Assembly (NCBI RefSeq): GCF_019754945.1
Contig: NZ_JAEUWU010000002.1
Span: 372,001-436,000 of the forward strand
DNA from: Corynebacterium pseudokroppenstedtii
GTDB taxonomy: Bacteria > Actinomycetota > Actinomycetes > Mycobacteriales > Mycobacteriaceae
Length of the DNA stretch: 64,000 bases
Reading direction: 5' to 3'
Shown here: positions 37,259 through 49,735 of the stretch, one piece after another
Position numbering within the stretch: position 1 is the first letter of the stretch
Layout of the letters: each line of letters begins with the position of its first letter
Made by a program: the position numbers and the translations under genes
The notes under the pieces: model-generated
What the model saw: the letters and a program-made list of their open reading frames with translations, nothing else
Database searches by the model: none
Told to the model about the DNA's origin: nothing

Positions 37259-37783
37259 CTAGCGGTTGTTTCGCCCGCCAGCAGTATCGGTTGTGCCCTC
37301 ACGATGGTCTTTGTCATCGTGCACGTGCGCATCGTGAACACGTTCACGAGGTGTTCGTCGCGGGGGAACAGGATCCCACCCACCTGGATGCCATGGTCCA
37401 CATTTCGACAATCGAATTGCGGCCATGAGCACACCTCGTACAACACCGTACCTGCGGATGGCGGTCAGAGCGTAATTGCTACACGTGGGCTCAAATCGGC
37501 ACGAGGGTCCAGGTTTCAGCGGGCTTATTCCATATTGGTAAAAGAGTATCGCTTTTTCAGCCCACGATTGCCGACGACGGTCCTCACGGCTGTTTTCGTG
37601 TTGGTCTATCTGGCCGACGTCACGCTGGTTTATCGGGTCACCGCTGGGCTCGTCGCGAACTGGGGGAGTAGAAGCATGATGGCAGACGGTTGAATCACGA
37701 CGGTGCGCTGAACTCGTGGAGGCATCACGAACGTCACCACCGTGAGGTGGCAGTTCCGAATGTTTCACGTGAAACATCTGCAT
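37259..37783 (-). CDS. yidD: YidD-type membrane insertion efficiency factor
   Basis: 174 residues. The last 105 hold the family core: [20 protein letters not shown], then [20 protein letters not shown] and [22 protein letters not shown]. It assists YidC or insertion of membrane proteins. The N-terminal 65 residues are polar with no family match, so a later start is possible, but no ATG with a better site is seen. A parS site (37761-37776) overlaps the first codons. The gene stands between rnpA and yidC. Confidence 0.85.
   Translation of the reverse strand: MQMFHVKHSELPPHGGDVRDASTSSAHRRDSTVCHHASTPPVRDEPSGDPINQRDVGQIDQHENSREDRRRQSWAEKAILFYQYGISPLKPGPSCRFEPTCSNYALTAIRRYGVVRGVLMAAIRLSKCGPWHPGGWDPVPPRRTPRERVHDAHVHDDKDHREGTTDTAGGRNNR
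37761..37776. promoter_or_regulatory. parS site 4 (start of yidD)
   Basis: TGTTTCACGTGAAACA, perfect. In the minus strand it encodes MFHVKH at the N-terminus of the yidD frame. Confidence 0.95.
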
Positions 37784-37895
37784 CCCGTGCCTGTCTACCG
37801 TGTGAGGTTATTAACGTCGGCGGCATTGTTCATGATTGGCCATGCTCTTATGCGTGACCTTTCTCAGGTTCCAGCGTTCTCGCCTTCCGGCCTTC

Positions 37896-38294
37896 TCAAC
37901 TTTCCGCCTTCTTAGCTTCCCGACGTCGCGCTTTACCGTAAGCCTTATTCGTACAGTATGTCACTGCTTCGGCCAGGGCACGGTGCGAAGCATCCGCAGC
38001 GGCAGGGCGAGCGCGAATAACTACATCAACACTCCGCGGAAGATCGTCCACCACCTCTTTAGCGACGTGGCGCAGATGCCGTGCCACTGTGTGCCGAACA
38101 ACTGAATTCCCCACACTTTTTGAACACACGACACCAACACGCGGACCATTGATGAGATCAGCTGTGGCTGGGTCGGTAGAACGTATGACGACATGAACCA
38201 CGACCAGCTTGGTACCCGACGTAGCACCTCGAATGGCCGCACGGAAATCCGACCTGTGACGCAACCGTTGCGATGCCGGGAGCACGTTATTCAC
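37896..38294 (-). CDS. rnpA: Ribonuclease P protein component
   Basis: 132 residues. RnpA helps the RNase P RNA cut the 5' leader of tRNAs. LPASQRLRHRSDFRAAIRG at the start and GVVCSKSVGNSVVRHTVARHLRHV are typical; the RNR-type motif normally RNRVKR reads RHTVAR here. C-terminal VVIRARPAAADASH is standard. It lies downstream of rpmH, same strand, as in all bacteria; yidD follows 112 bases on. Confidence 0.92.
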   Translation of the reverse strand: MNNVLPASQRLRHRSDFRAAIRGATSGTKLVVVHVVIRSTDPATADLINGPRVGVVCSKSVGNSVVRHTVARHLRHVAKEVVDDLPRSVDVVIRARPAAADASHRALAEAVTYCTNKAYGKARRREAKKAES

Positions 38295-38535
38295 ATCCTC
38301 TACGTGATGGACTTGGGAAATGGGCCAAGAATGGATTCTGTCGCTACGAAATGGATAAGCGCATCTATACGGATCGCCCTACACAGATGGCCTCATATAT
38401 AGACGTACATAGACATGTATAGACAAAAGTGGAGCTTCCCCGGACGACATTTACCGAGAACCGAGGAAACTCCACTACGTTCGCAAAACGACACCAGCTT
38501 TACAACCAGCTGGGGAAGTGCGTAGCTCTACGCAC

Positions 38536-38679
38536 TTACGCCGTCAGCGACTTACGTCCTTTACGACGACGTGCCGACACAATGGCACGACCGGCCCGCG
38601 TGCTCATGCGGCTACGGAAGCCGTGAACACGGGAACGACGGCGGTTGTTCGGCTGAAAAGTCCGCTTGCCTTTGGCCAC
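38536..38679 (-). CDS. rpmH: 50S ribosomal protein L34
   Basis: 47 residues from GTG 38679: [20 protein letters not shown] then [20 protein letters not shown]. The motif is that of L34. The longer frame from 38748 adds unrelated residues, so the GTG start is preferred. It is the first gene of the rpmH-rnpA cluster, read away from dnaA. Confidence 0.95.
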   Translation of the reverse strand: MAKGKRTFQPNNRRRSRVHGFRSRMSTRAGRAIVSARRRKGRKSLTA

Positions 38680-39135
38680 GGTACTCAACTCCTCAATACA
38701 CTCGGGCTCGCTACACCCAGCGATGCCGTAGCAGGTTGCACCAACCATGTACCGACATGCCGAGAGCTTGCCATGTAACAGATTATTTCAACGGCAATAC
38801 AGAAATCCGCTAGGACATCTCGATTACTACGCGGTACTTCCAGACCCGCTAGTACTTCCCATGCGACACACACGGGGCGAGCAGCTTTTCGACGGCAACA
38901 GCATGGAGCCAAAGCCAGAATCGCTGTGTATTGCCATGCTCGTGAAAGATCGGACGCCACCGAAAAGCGCAGGCGTCACGGATCTATTACGAATGACCTT
39001 ATAAGACTACGGGTTTTACCACACGAGTCACAAATCAGCGATCAGTGTGTTCACTTTACCCCTAAATTGCACAGTTGTAATTCATCTATAAACTCCACGA
39101 AAACTCCACAGTGGTTAAAGACACATCGATGAGCC

Positions 39136-39408
39136 TGTGGATAAACCTGCCAGAATAGAAAGTCCAGGTCGCATCGCGTGTCCCTCCACATTCCACAGGG
39201 GGTGTGGATAAGTTGTCCACATTTGTGACCTCAACCTTTACTTGAGGTTAATTTCCCCAGGTCACGGCCAAATCTTCCCCAACACAATTAATCCACAGGT
39301 TCAAGGCGCCTTGGGGATAAACTCAAGCCCTGTTTATCCCCAGGTTGTGGATAACATTGTGGAAAACGCCTCTGACGTCTGTATTATGTTATTCACAGCT
39401 TATTCACA
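39136..39408. other. DnaA boxes in the rpmH-dnaA gap
   Basis: The gap 38680-39657 has no gene. It holds TGTGGATAA at 39136-39144, 39203-39211 and 39346-39354, near matches TTGTCCACA (39213-39221), and two TTATTCACA (39389-39397, 39400-39408). It is T/A-rich and may control dnaA transcription or take part in origin function. The part from 38680 to 39135 shows nothing I can name, apart from the expected rpmH promoter. Confidence 0.75.
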
Positions 39409-39657
39409 AGTAAGCGAATCTCTGGGGAGAACGTAAATTACAAATGTGGAATTATGCTCTGCCCAATTTAGTAACAAAATCTGACCATCAACCCACACTA
39501 GAGACCGCCACAATGTCATTTTTCATGAGCGATACCCCGCATTACGGTGTAAAACTCAAACACACATGACCACGAACGCCGGTGTTTTCCACGTTCGCTA
39601 CGGGTACCCGTGCACAACACAGCAGCAATACGACAACAGCAACACAAAGGATGACCG

Positions 39658-41475
39658 ATGGACCTTGGGGGCAGCCCTCACCAATTTGGACAGGCGAGCG
39701 AGGACTTTTTCAACACGTGGAATAACGTTGTCGCACAGCTGATGGCAATGAACCCACGCGAGGATATCCCAGGTCAAGCGCCTGGAACGCGAATTACTCC
39801 TCAAGATAAGGCCTGGTTAAAGCAAGCTGCTCCCGTCGGTCTTATCGGCGGTGTCGCCGTGATCTCCACCCCTAACCGAACGGCCAAAAGCGTCTTCGAG
39901 CGCAAACTCGGCGATATCATCTCCGCCGAACTCACCGCAGCTATTGGTGAGCCAATAAAACTGGCTATCTCGATTAACTCTGCTGCTACGGAATCCGACG
40001 ATTCCTCTGCAGAACCTCCCCGCACAGAGCCGCCTCGTGCGGAAACTCCTCCCGCACAGCCACGCACAACGCAGTCTCGCCCCGCGGAAACTCGCCCTGC
40101 AGGGTCGTACCGCGATTTTTCACAACTCAACACAGGCCCTAAAACCGGCGCACCCAGCGAAAACGTCGCACAAGAGAACACGCAACCGTCGCGTGAGATG
40201 CCCCGGCCCACCTCATATGAGGACGATCCCTACGTTCTTCAGTACCCCGATAGCTCCCCACAGGAGGAGCGTCCATCCACCTATCCCGACGCCACCCCCA
40301 CCGAACCCGCTTACTCCAACAGCAAAGATGCCCACGTCGGCAATTCCTATGACACACCTGCGGAAACAGCCCCGCAGCCGTGGAACGAGGGGTACATCAA
40401 CAATGCGCGGCCCCAGCGTCGGCAAGAACAAAAGCCTGACTCCGAGCGATCATGGTTAAACGAGAACTACACCTTCGATAATCTTGTCGCTGGTGAGGGG
40501 AACCGAGTAGTTCGGGCTGCGGCCATCGCTGTCGCGGAAAACCCTGCTCAGGCCTATAATCCGCTCTTTATTTGGGGAGGATCGGGGCTGGGGAAGACCC
40601 ACATTCTTCACGCCATTGGGCATCGAGCCCTTGAGCTGCGGCCCAATCTGCGTGTCCGGTATGTGTCGATCGAGGAATACACGAATGAGTGGATCAACTC
40701 GATTCGCAACAACCGAGGTGAGGACTTCAAACGGAAATACCGGAGCTTCGATATCCTGCTGGTGGACGATATTCAATTCCTGGCTGGGAAACCCGAGACT
40801 CAGATCGAGTTCTTCCACAACTTCAATGCTCTCCATGGGGCCCAAAAACAGATTGTCCTGTGCTCGGACCGGTCACCCAAGGAGCTGACAGAGCTAGAAC
40901 CTCGGCTCCGGACCCGTTTCCAGTGGGGGTTCACGCAGGACATTCAGAAACCTGACCTGGAAACGCGCATTGCCATCTTACGACTCAAAGCGGAGCGGGA
41001 AAATGCGCAGGTCCCCAGCGAAGTGTTGTCATTTATCGCGGAACAGAAGGCCGAATCGGTGCGTGAGCTGGAGGGCGCGCTGAATAAGGTGCTCATCGTC
41101 TCATCGATCCAGCACACACCTGTCACCCTCGAGATGGCCCGCGACCAGCTTCAAGACCTGGTCGCCCCTGAGGTAGTGGAAATTACGGCGCCGACGATCA
41201 TGTCCGTGACCGCGGAATACTTTAACTTGACGACGGCTGACCTGACCGGTCCTGGTAAAGCGCGGCCCATTGCCCACGCGCGACAGGTCGCGATGTACTT
41301 GTGCAGGGAGTTGACGGACCTCTCGCTGCCCAAGGTAGGCAACAAGTTCGGTGGACGTGACCACACCACCGCGATGTATGCCGAGCGCAAGATCCGAAAA
41401 GAAATGAGCGAGAAGCGCTCGACGAATGAGGCCATCCAAGAAATCACCGCGCGCATCAAAGATCAGGCTCGGTAG
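39658..41475 (+). CDS. dnaA: Chromosomal replication initiator DnaA
   Basis: 605 residues. Domain I near 1-110, a long Pro/Glu/Thr-rich domain II (about 115-260), AAA+ domain III with Walker A GGSGLGKTH (about 307) and LVDDIQFLAG, and domain IV with the box-binding signature GGRDHTTAMYA near 563. It binds the DnaA boxes on both sides and melts the origin. The long linker II explains the size, common in actinobacteria. ATG 39658; no rival start. Confidence 0.97.
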   Translation: MDLGGSPHQFGQASEDFFNTWNNVVAQLMAMNPREDIPGQAPGTRITPQDKAWLKQAAPVGLIGGVAVISTPNRTAKSVFERKLGDIISAELTAAIGEPIKLAISINSAATESDDSSAEPPRTEPPRAETPPAQPRTTQSRPAETRPAGSYRDFSQLNTGPKTGAPSENVAQENTQPSREMPRPTSYEDDPYVLQYPDSSPQEERPSTYPDATPTEPAYSNSKDAHVGNSYDTPAETAPQPWNEGYINNARPQRRQEQKPDSERSWLNENYTFDNLVAGEGNRVVRAAAIAVAENPAQAYNPLFIWGGSGLGKTHILHAIGHRALELRPNLRVRYVSIEEYTNEWINSIRNNRGEDFKRKYRSFDILLVDDIQFLAGKPETQIEFFHNFNALHGAQKQIVLCSDRSPKELTELEPRLRTRFQWGFTQDIQKPDLETRIAILRLKAERENAQVPSEVLSFIAEQKAESVRELEGALNKVLIVSSIQHTPVTLEMARDQLQDLVAPEVVEITAPTIMSVTAEYFNLTTADLTGPGKARPIAHARQVAMYLCRELTDLSLPKVGNKFGGRDHTTAMYAERKIRKEMSEKRSTNEAIQEITARIKDQAR

Positions 41476-41497
41476 CTTCCTGGTGTTTTAGGCCTGT

Positions 41498-41846
41498 TGT
41501 GGATAACTTGGCACGTTGACCTGGGTGTTTGTCGAAATTTCGTCTTATCCACAATGTTATCCACACCTGTGTAATTACAACTTTGTTATTTCATGATTTC
41601 GATCACAACTCACTTTGTAGCACTGTTGCTAAAATAGGCTCGGTGGCCACGAATTTTAGGCGCATACTCCTGTGGATAACTGCCCCAAAACGGTGGATAT
41701 AACAGGGGATAACTAGCCCGTCACTGTGAATAAACTGACACCCACCCCAGTTCTCCACAGACCATCCCAGTTTATCCACAGCATTATCCCCAATTTATCC
41801 ACAACCCAATATCGACAACGACAAGCGACAATCCCGGTTATCCACT
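41498..41846. other. Probable oriC: DnaA box cluster between dnaA and dnaN
   Basis: Gene-free stretch 41476-42133. Perfect TTATCCACA or its complement at 41498-41506, 41545-41553, 41557-41565, 41671-41679, 41772-41780 and 41795-41803, plus near matches at 41725-41733 (TGTGAATAA), 41751-41759 (TTCTCCACA), 41784-41792 (TTATCCCCA) and 41838-41846. AT-rich DNA at 41571-41640 could be the unwinding element. The dnaA-dnaN position is that of the mycobacterial origin. Confidence 0.85.
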
Positions 41847-42133
41847 GTTTCCACAGCCCCTACTGCTATTACCGCTTTTTCTTTCAGGGAAATGAGTTAA
41901 AGAAATAGGGCCCGGCCTTCTGTGGGGATAACCCAGATCAAAGCACATTTGCAGCCCTAGGCTGAGAGTACTTAACAGCAGATGCGCTAGTGACATGAAG
42001 AATCAATTGCGAACTGAAATAACAAAAAGTGACTCGGGTTTGTCACCAGGAGTAGGTAACATCCAAACGTGCATCACTCCACGATGACGACAACGATCAC
42101 AACCACGACTAACTCAATGAACACGGAGTAACA

Positions 42134-43318
42134 ATGGAACCCAATGGTGTTTCTTTTCGGGTAGCGAAAGATGACTTATCCGCAGCCCTCAGCTGGGTAG
42201 CGCGTAGTTTAGCGAGCAAACCTACTCAGCCGATTCTTCGCGGTGTCATGATGACCGCCGATGACGACGGCTTGCTCCTTGCCGGATTCGACTACGAAGT
42301 CTCCACTCGCGTGCGAATTTCGGCCGAGGTGCTTGAACCCGGGCAGGTCCTCGTCGCCGGTAAATTAGCGAATGACATTATTGGGTCACTTCCACACAAA
42401 GATGTCGCTATCTCTGTCGACGGCACCAAAGTTCATGTGACATGCGGGCAATCGAACTTCGAATTACCTGCCATGACCATCGAGGATTATCCGGAACTCC
42501 CGGCATTGCCGGAAGAGACCGGGCATATTGATCCGCATGTTTTCACTGCTGCCATTGGTCAGGTTGCGTCGGCAGCGGGCAAAGATGACTCCATGCCTAT
42601 GCTTACGGGCATAAAAATGGAGGTCAAAGGGGATAACGTTGTGCTCGCCGCGACTGACCGATTCCGCTTGGCCGTTCGTGAATTCACGTGGGAACCGTCG
42701 TCACCCGACGTCGACGCGGAGATCCTTATCCCGGCACGTACCTTGGCGGATTCTGCCCGTACGCTCGATACCCGCCTGAATGATCCCATCCAACTGGCGA
42801 TGGGCGCTGCCCAGGACGTCGGCAAAGATGGACTTTTGGGCATTGTGTCGGAGAATCGGCAAACGACAACACGGCTGATCGACGCCGACTTCCCCAAGTT
42901 CAGGCCGCTCTTGCCGAAGAGCCACTCATCCATGGCGATCGTGGAAATCGCGCCATTATTGGACGCTATCCGACGTGTCAGCCTGGTCGCTGAACGAAAT
43001 GCGCAGGTCAAACTGGAGTTTTCGGAAGATCAGCTCGTTTTGTCTGCCGGGGGCTCCGAGGCAGGAACCGCGGAGGAGACCCTGCCCGCTCAATTTGCCG
43101 GCGAGCCACTTCTCATCGCGTTCAACGCGAATTACCTGAAAGAAGGCTTAGCCTCGATTGATACCAAGAATGTGGTATTTGGGTTTACTCAGCCTTCCCG
43201 CCCGGCGATCTTGATTCCCGAGCCCGAAACCATGCCTGAGCAGGACAGTGATGGCCAATTCCCGACGCCATCGACATACTTCACCTACCTCCTGATGCCA
43301 GTCCGGCTACCAGGCTAA
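42134..43318 (+). CDS. dnaN: DNA polymerase III sliding clamp (beta subunit)
   Basis: 394 residues, the normal length. Three-domain clamp. N-terminal FRVAKDDLSAALSWVARSLASKPTQPILRG, and C-terminal FTYLLMPVRLPG with the conserved MPVRL end that forms the protein-binding pocket. Rings DNA and holds polymerases and other factors. ATG 42134 after a weak GGAG upstream. recF follows 51 bases later. Confidence 0.97.
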   Translation: MEPNGVSFRVAKDDLSAALSWVARSLASKPTQPILRGVMMTADDDGLLLAGFDYEVSTRVRISAEVLEPGQVLVAGKLANDIIGSLPHKDVAISVDGTKVHVTCGQSNFELPAMTIEDYPELPALPEETGHIDPHVFTAAIGQVASAAGKDDSMPMLTGIKMEVKGDNVVLAATDRFRLAVREFTWEPSSPDVDAEILIPARTLADSARTLDTRLNDPIQLAMGAAQDVGKDGLLGIVSENRQTTTRLIDADFPKFRPLLPKSHSSMAIVEIAPLLDAIRRVSLVAERNAQVKLEFSEDQLVLSAGGSEAGTAEETLPAQFAGEPLLIAFNANYLKEGLASIDTKNVVFGFTQPSRPAILIPEPETMPEQDSDGQFPTPSTYFTYLLMPVRLPG

Positions 43319-43369
43319 AGGCACATTTTCTGTTCGACGCTGTTCCCATTCCCACGAGGCATCCCACCT

Positions 43370-44644
43370 GTGTATATTCGTGCGCTGCAATTACGTAATT
43401 TCCGGTCGTGGCCAGAGCTGGATCTTCACCTCGGCCCGGGAATTACTGTGTTTTCAGGGCCGAATGGTCATGGAAAGACCAACGTGGTGGAAGCGCTTGA
43501 CTATGTTGCCCATCTGGGTTCGCATCGCGTTTCGACGGATGCGCCACTGGTCCGCGAGGGGCACGAGTACACGACGGTCTCGGCAACGGCCATCAATAGT
43601 GGCCGGGAACTCACCGCCCATATGCTGATCAAGGCGCGCGGATCGAACAAAGCACAAATTAACCGTGCCCCGTGTAAAAGCCCACGTCAGCTGCTTGGAA
43701 TTGTCAAAACTGTTCTTTTTTCGCCGGAAGATTTGGCATTAGTACGTGGGGAACCGGAACACCGGCGGCGTTTTCTTGACGATCTCCTCATCGGGCGGTT
43801 TCCTCGCTGGGCAGGCACTCGCTCCGACTACGATAAGATCCTTCGTCAGCGCAATACGCTGCTTAAACGGGCATCAAGGACCCTCCGACAGGGATATGGA
43901 GGAGGTAATGACTCTGATTCCGCCCTGGACACACTGGATACATGGGATTCTCATCTGGCAGCGGCCGGCGCACAGGTCATGGCGCAGCGGATTGTCTTGG
44001 CACACGTGCTCTCGCCCTACGTAAAAAATGCGTACCAGCGTCTGGCGCCAGAGTCTCGACCTGCACAAATCACCTACCGGTCCACCGTCGACAAGGCCCT
44101 TGTTGAGGCGGGTATAACGCCAGAGACCGTCGCCAATGATGTTGCAGGAGCGACACCGGTCATTGAGGCAGTGTTGTTATCGGAGCTGGCACGGCGGCGG
44201 GATACTGACATTCAGCGGGGGACAAGTACGTGTGGTCCTCACCGCGACGACGTCGAATTGTTGTTAGGGACCCAGTCAGCGCGAGGTTACGCCAGCCACG
44301 GCGAATCGTGGTCATTTGCGCTGGCACTGCGCTTAGCTTCCTTTGAATGGCAACGTGAGCAGGGCACGGACCCCATTCTTATTCTCGACGACGTCTTCGC
44401 GGAGTTAGACGCGGCCCGGCGACGTGCGCTGGCCGGCGTTGCCAAAGATGCTGAACAAACATTGGTTACCGCGGCCGTCGGGGACGATTTACCTCAGGAC
44501 CTGGTGAATAGTGATATCCGTGTGCTGACAGTGGAAGCGTCGACGGTTGATGATTCAGACATCAGGTCGTCCCGGATCACTCACGATTCTGCCGAAGCTG
44601 GAGTGGCGGAGACCGACGACGAAGGAGGCGACGCTCATGAATGA
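43370..44644 (+). CDS. recF: Recombination mediator RecF
   Basis: 424 residues. SMC-like ATPase: Walker [17 protein letters not shown] near residue 30, [15 protein letters not shown], and Walker B region [16 protein letters not shown] near 340. It helps load RecA on gaps. GTG start; [13 protein letters not shown] is the usual beginning. Its last codons overlap the dciA start. The C-terminal 40 residues are acidic and not conserved. Confidence 0.95.
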   Translation: MYIRALQLRNFRSWPELDLHLGPGITVFSGPNGHGKTNVVEALDYVAHLGSHRVSTDAPLVREGHEYTTVSATAINSGRELTAHMLIKARGSNKAQINRAPCKSPRQLLGIVKTVLFSPEDLALVRGEPEHRRRFLDDLLIGRFPRWAGTRSDYDKILRQRNTLLKRASRTLRQGYGGGNDSDSALDTLDTWDSHLAAAGAQVMAQRIVLAHVLSPYVKNAYQRLAPESRPAQITYRSTVDKALVEAGITPETVANDVAGATPVIEAVLLSELARRRDTDIQRGTSTCGPHRDDVELLLGTQSARGYASHGESWSFALALRLASFEWQREQGTDPILILDDVFAELDAARRRALAGVAKDAEQTLVTAAVGDDLPQDLVNSDIRVLTVEASTVDDSDIRSSRITHDSAEAGVAETDDEGGDAHE

Positions 44645-45341
44645 TCCCGTCGCTGAAGCGCTCGCCCGCATCTATTCGCATGGCCGTGTCCCCATGCCTC
44701 CCAACATGCGGAAAGTCCTCGAGTCCACGACACCGACAGGCCAAAACGCCGATCAGAACACCACGCACACAAATGGTGCTGCCGACAAAGACGGTGTAAA
44801 TCACAAAACCGTCGATAAATCCGACGAAGGAAACGTCGGCAAGAAATTCGATAAGGACGACAATTCGAAGAATTCCAAGGACCTACCGCGAGCGAAAACT
44901 CCCAGCGCAACGTCGGTTTTTCGTGAGTTTTCGCGCACATCTCGGGTGTATCCCACGGGGCCGGATGGTCACCGTCGGAAAAATACTCGTCGGTACGAGT
45001 CCCTGGGCAGCATTGTCAATCGGGAAGTCGTGCGGCGCGGGTGGACGGAGAAAATTTCCCACGGGTGGATTACTGCGAACTGGTCGACGGTCGCAGGCGA
45101 CTATTTAGCGGCGCACTCGAGTATCAGGATGATCAAAGACACGACGCTGTTTCTTGAGTGTGATTCCACCGCTAAAGCATCTGAACTGCGATATTTACAG
45201 ACAGAATTGCTGAGCAGAATTGCACAACATGTCGGTCCCGACGTGATAACTGCGGTGAAAATCTTTGGTCCACGGCCACCGTCGTGGCGGCATGGACCGC
45301 TACATGTCAAGGGTCGGGGACCACGTGATACCTACGGATAG
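44637..45341 (+). CDS. dciA: DciA-type helicase loader/operator (DUF721)
   Basis: 234 residues from ATG 44637, which overlaps the recF stop and has GGAGG 7 bases upstream. After a charged, low-complexity N-terminal half comes the DUF721 domain: [40 protein letters not shown] and [18 protein letters not shown]. DciA loads the replicative helicase in bacteria lacking DnaC. It is the counterpart of M. tuberculosis Rv0004. The longer frame from 44547 overlaps recF more and is rejected. Confidence 0.9.
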   Translation: MNDPVAEALARIYSHGRVPMPPNMRKVLESTTPTGQNADQNTTHTNGAADKDGVNHKTVDKSDEGNVGKKFDKDDNSKNSKDLPRAKTPSATSVFREFSRTSRVYPTGPDGHRRKNTRRYESLGSIVNREVVRRGWTEKISHGWITANWSTVAGDYLAAHSSIRMIKDTTLFLECDSTAKASELRYLQTELLSRIAQHVGPDVITAVKIFGPRPPSWRHGPLHVKGRGPRDTYG

Positions 45342-45449
45342 CGGGACACACGCGCGGGGAAATTCCACTGGTAAGCGATTTCCGGAATAGTCCCCGCGAC
45401 ATATGAGCCCGAAAATCGCGTCATACGGGCCCTACACGCCCGGTAGGCG

Positions 45450-45478
45450 TTCAACTGAGGGGGGATACCGGGTATGAT
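45450..45478 (+). promoter_or_regulatory. Putative gyrB promoter
   Basis: TTCAAC (45450-45455) and TATGAT (45473-45478) with 17 bases between, 40 bases before the GTG start of gyrB. Fits the corynebacterial SigA type. Confidence 0.6.
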
Positions 45479-45493
45479 GGTGGGCAACTGTGA

Positions 45494-47566
<2,073 letters not shown>

Positions 47567-47609
47567 TTTGTGGGTCGGACTCGGCTCCGGAAACAAAAAT
47601 ATCGACCTT

Positions 47610-47638
47610 AAGCGGCTGATTGTAGTGATCAGCCGCTT
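47610..47638 (+). terminator. Terminator after gyrB
   Basis: AAGCGGCTGAT (47610-47620) pairs with ATCAGCCGCTT (47628-47638), 7-base loop, followed by TTGGTGTATTT. It ends the gyrB transcript and cuts off gyrA-type neighbours. Confidence 0.8.
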
Positions 47639-47714
47639 TGGTGTATTTAAGTCAGTGTGACGAAATAATTACGGGGTGGTTTCGGGAGGTTCGGTGGGGT
47701 GGGGTGGCGTCGAA

Positions 47715-47730
47715 TGTTTCACGTGAAACA
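47715..47730. promoter_or_regulatory. parS site 5
   Basis: TGTTTCACGTGAAACA, perfect, in the gap between gyrB and the permease. Confidence 0.95.
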
Positions 47731-47878
47731 TTGGCGGGGAGAGGGTACAGGGAACCGTTTCTGTTCAAGAACTCAATATGAGACCTCTAGTCAGTTCAAC
47801 GTCGTCGAGGTGGTTAACTTATGAGGAGCGAGGAACTACTGGTTGCCACCACGTAGTTCTTGTGTGGAAACGGAATAA

Positions 47879-47894
47879 TGTTTCACGTGAAACA
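47879..47894. promoter_or_regulatory. parS site 6
   Basis: TGTTTCACGTGAAACA, perfect, about 60 bases before the permease start; ParB spreading here could affect its promoter. Confidence 0.95.
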
Positions 47895-47956
47895 TCGTCC
47901 ATTCGCTGGATGAAATTCAAGAAAGTCTACTGCGTAACGGTAAAGGATTTTTATGT

Positions 47957-49381
47957 ATGGGCAGTAACGCAAAAATAGAAACGTCATCATCCGGTGATAA
48001 AGGATTAAAAAGGGGACTGAGTGCTCGGCACGTTCACTTCATCGCCCTAGGTTCGGCCATTGGAACAGGCCTGTTTTATGGTTCGGCTGATGCCATTCAG
48101 TCCGCGGGACCTGCCGTGCTCTTGGTTTATCTCCTGGGCGGCGCGGTGGTGTATTTCATGTTGCGCGCCCTAGGTGAAATGGCAGTGCGAATGCCTGTGT
48201 CAGGATCTTTCGCCGAATATTGCCGCATCTTCCTCGGTCCGTGGTCAGGGTACATTACAGGGTGGATGTACGCGTTTGAAATGGTGATCGTGTGCCTTGC
48301 GGACCTGACCGCTATCGGAACGTATATGAGATTTTGGTTCCCCGACTCGCCTCAATGGGTATGGGTGGCGGTGACCTTACTCATCGTCGGTGCTGTCAAC
48401 GTGACGAGTTCCCGGCTCTTCGGGGAGTTAGAATTCGGCCTCACCATCATCAAAGTATCCGCCGTGGTAGCCATGATCGCCGGTGGTGCGATCATCCTAA
48501 TCTTCGGTTTAGGCAACCATGCTGATTCCGGCGTTCACAACTTGTGGTCGCATGGCGGGTTTTTCCCTCACGGGGCGTGGGGAATGGCTATGGCCCTCGT
48601 GGTCGTCATGTTCGCCTTTGGTGGTTCAGAGATCATCGGAGTAACCGCTGGCGACGCAGAGGATCCGGCAAAAACAATTCCGAAGGCCATTCACTCGGTG
48701 CCGATACGTATTTTGCTGTTTTACGTGTTGGCCATCGCGGTGATTGTCACCATTAACCCGTGGTCCTCGATCAATGGCGAGTCCTCACCGTTCGTACAAA
48801 TCTTTAACGATCTAGGTGTGAATTGGGCTGCGGCGTTGCTCAACGTTGTGGTTATCACCGCAGCATTGTCTGCCATTAACTCAGATCTCTTCGGCGCAGG
48901 CCGTGTTGTTCACGGAATGGCAGCCGAAGGATTGGCTCCACGGTCATTTGCCCGGACATCGGCCAAGGGCGTGCCGATCTTTACGACGACGGTAATGCTC
49001 GGAGTTCTAGTCATAGGTGTGTTCATCAACTTCTTGATCCCTGAGCGCGTGTTCCTCGTGATCGCTGCTCTGGCAACCTTCGCGACCGTCTTTGTGTGGC
49101 TCATGATTTTATTGGCCCACCTCGCCAGCCGGACGGGGGACCAAGCACCATCCAATAAAGACTTGACCTACCCAGTTCCGCTGTGGCCGTGGGGTCAGTA
49201 CTTCGCTCTCGCCATGGTCGTTATCACGATTATCATGATGATGTTCTCGGACGATACACGGCTAGCTCTGGTCGTAGGTGTCGCCTGGACGGCATTAATG
49301 AGTGTCGTGTGGGTAGTCCGAGGTCGGCAAACGTATGAGGATTATCTCGCTACAAAGGAAACGGAGAAGTCTCAGGCTTAA
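47957..49381 (+). CDS. Amino-acid permease of the APC family
   Basis: 474 residues, about twelve membrane helices. The start (LSARHVHFIALGSAIGTGLFYGSADAIQSAGPAVLLVY) with GSAIGTGLF is the substrate loop of AAT-type permeases such as ProY, AroP and GabP; EYCRIFLGPWSGYITGWMYAFEM follows. It likely imports a small neutral or aromatic amino acid by proton symport; substrate cannot be told. ATG 47957 has AAAGGA nine bases upstream (47942-47947); another ATG is at 47953 out of frame. It stands alone between two parS-containing gaps. Confidence 0.88.
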   Translation: MGSNAKIETSSSGDKGLKRGLSARHVHFIALGSAIGTGLFYGSADAIQSAGPAVLLVYLLGGAVVYFMLRALGEMAVRMPVSGSFAEYCRIFLGPWSGYITGWMYAFEMVIVCLADLTAIGTYMRFWFPDSPQWVWVAVTLLIVGAVNVTSSRLFGELEFGLTIIKVSAVVAMIAGGAIILIFGLGNHADSGVHNLWSHGGFFPHGAWGMAMALVVVMFAFGGSEIIGVTAGDAEDPAKTIPKAIHSVPIRILLFYVLAIAVIVTINPWSSINGESSPFVQIFNDLGVNWAAALLNVVVITAALSAINSDLFGAGRVVHGMAAEGLAPRSFARTSAKGVPIFTTTVMLGVLVIGVFINFLIPERVFLVIAALATFATVFVWLMILLAHLASRTGDQAPSNKDLTYPVPLWPWGQYFALAMVVITIIMMMFSDDTRLALVVGVAWTALMSVVWVVRGRQTYEDYLATKETEKSQA

Positions 49382-49502
49382 CACGTTGTGGGCGTCGGGT
49401 CCTCACTGATGCCCCATCATTCCCGGCGTCCCGGCCGGCCGACGCAGCCAACGTCGGTACTCATGGTTGTCACGTCCTCCCACCGAGCTGAGTAGAAGCA
49501 AA

Positions 49503-49518
49503 TGTTTCACGTGAAACA
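49503..49518. promoter_or_regulatory. parS site 7
   Basis: TGTTTCACGTGAAACA, perfect, in the gap after the permease. Apart from this and the following hairpin the gap 49382-49735 holds no gene. Confidence 0.95.
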
Positions 49519-49580
49519 TCGCCGAGTCCGGTGAGTCTGCCGACTCAATCGCGCTCCACAGAAATAACTACATAAAAAAT

Positions 49581-49614
49581 AACCCAGCCGATCCAGAACG
49601 GAAACGGCTGGGTT
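49581..49614. terminator. Bidirectional terminator
   Basis: AACCCAGCCG (49581-49590) pairs with CGGCTGGGTT (49605-49614). A-rich DNA before it and T-rich DNA after it give U runs on both strands. It separates the permease from the convergent DUF6918 gene. Confidence 0.85.
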
Positions 49615-49735
49615 TTAAATTTTCCGGCGCTTATAAACACTGTGACGTCTATAGAGACCCTAGCCCCCACACGGTGCCCATTTTATCAACGCCAGCTTTA
49701 GCAACGTCGGTTATGAACCGAAGCGGAAAACAGTC

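Noticed and set aside
37189-37446. Minus-strand frame between yidC and yidD
   Set aside because: Overlaps the confident YidD core in another frame.
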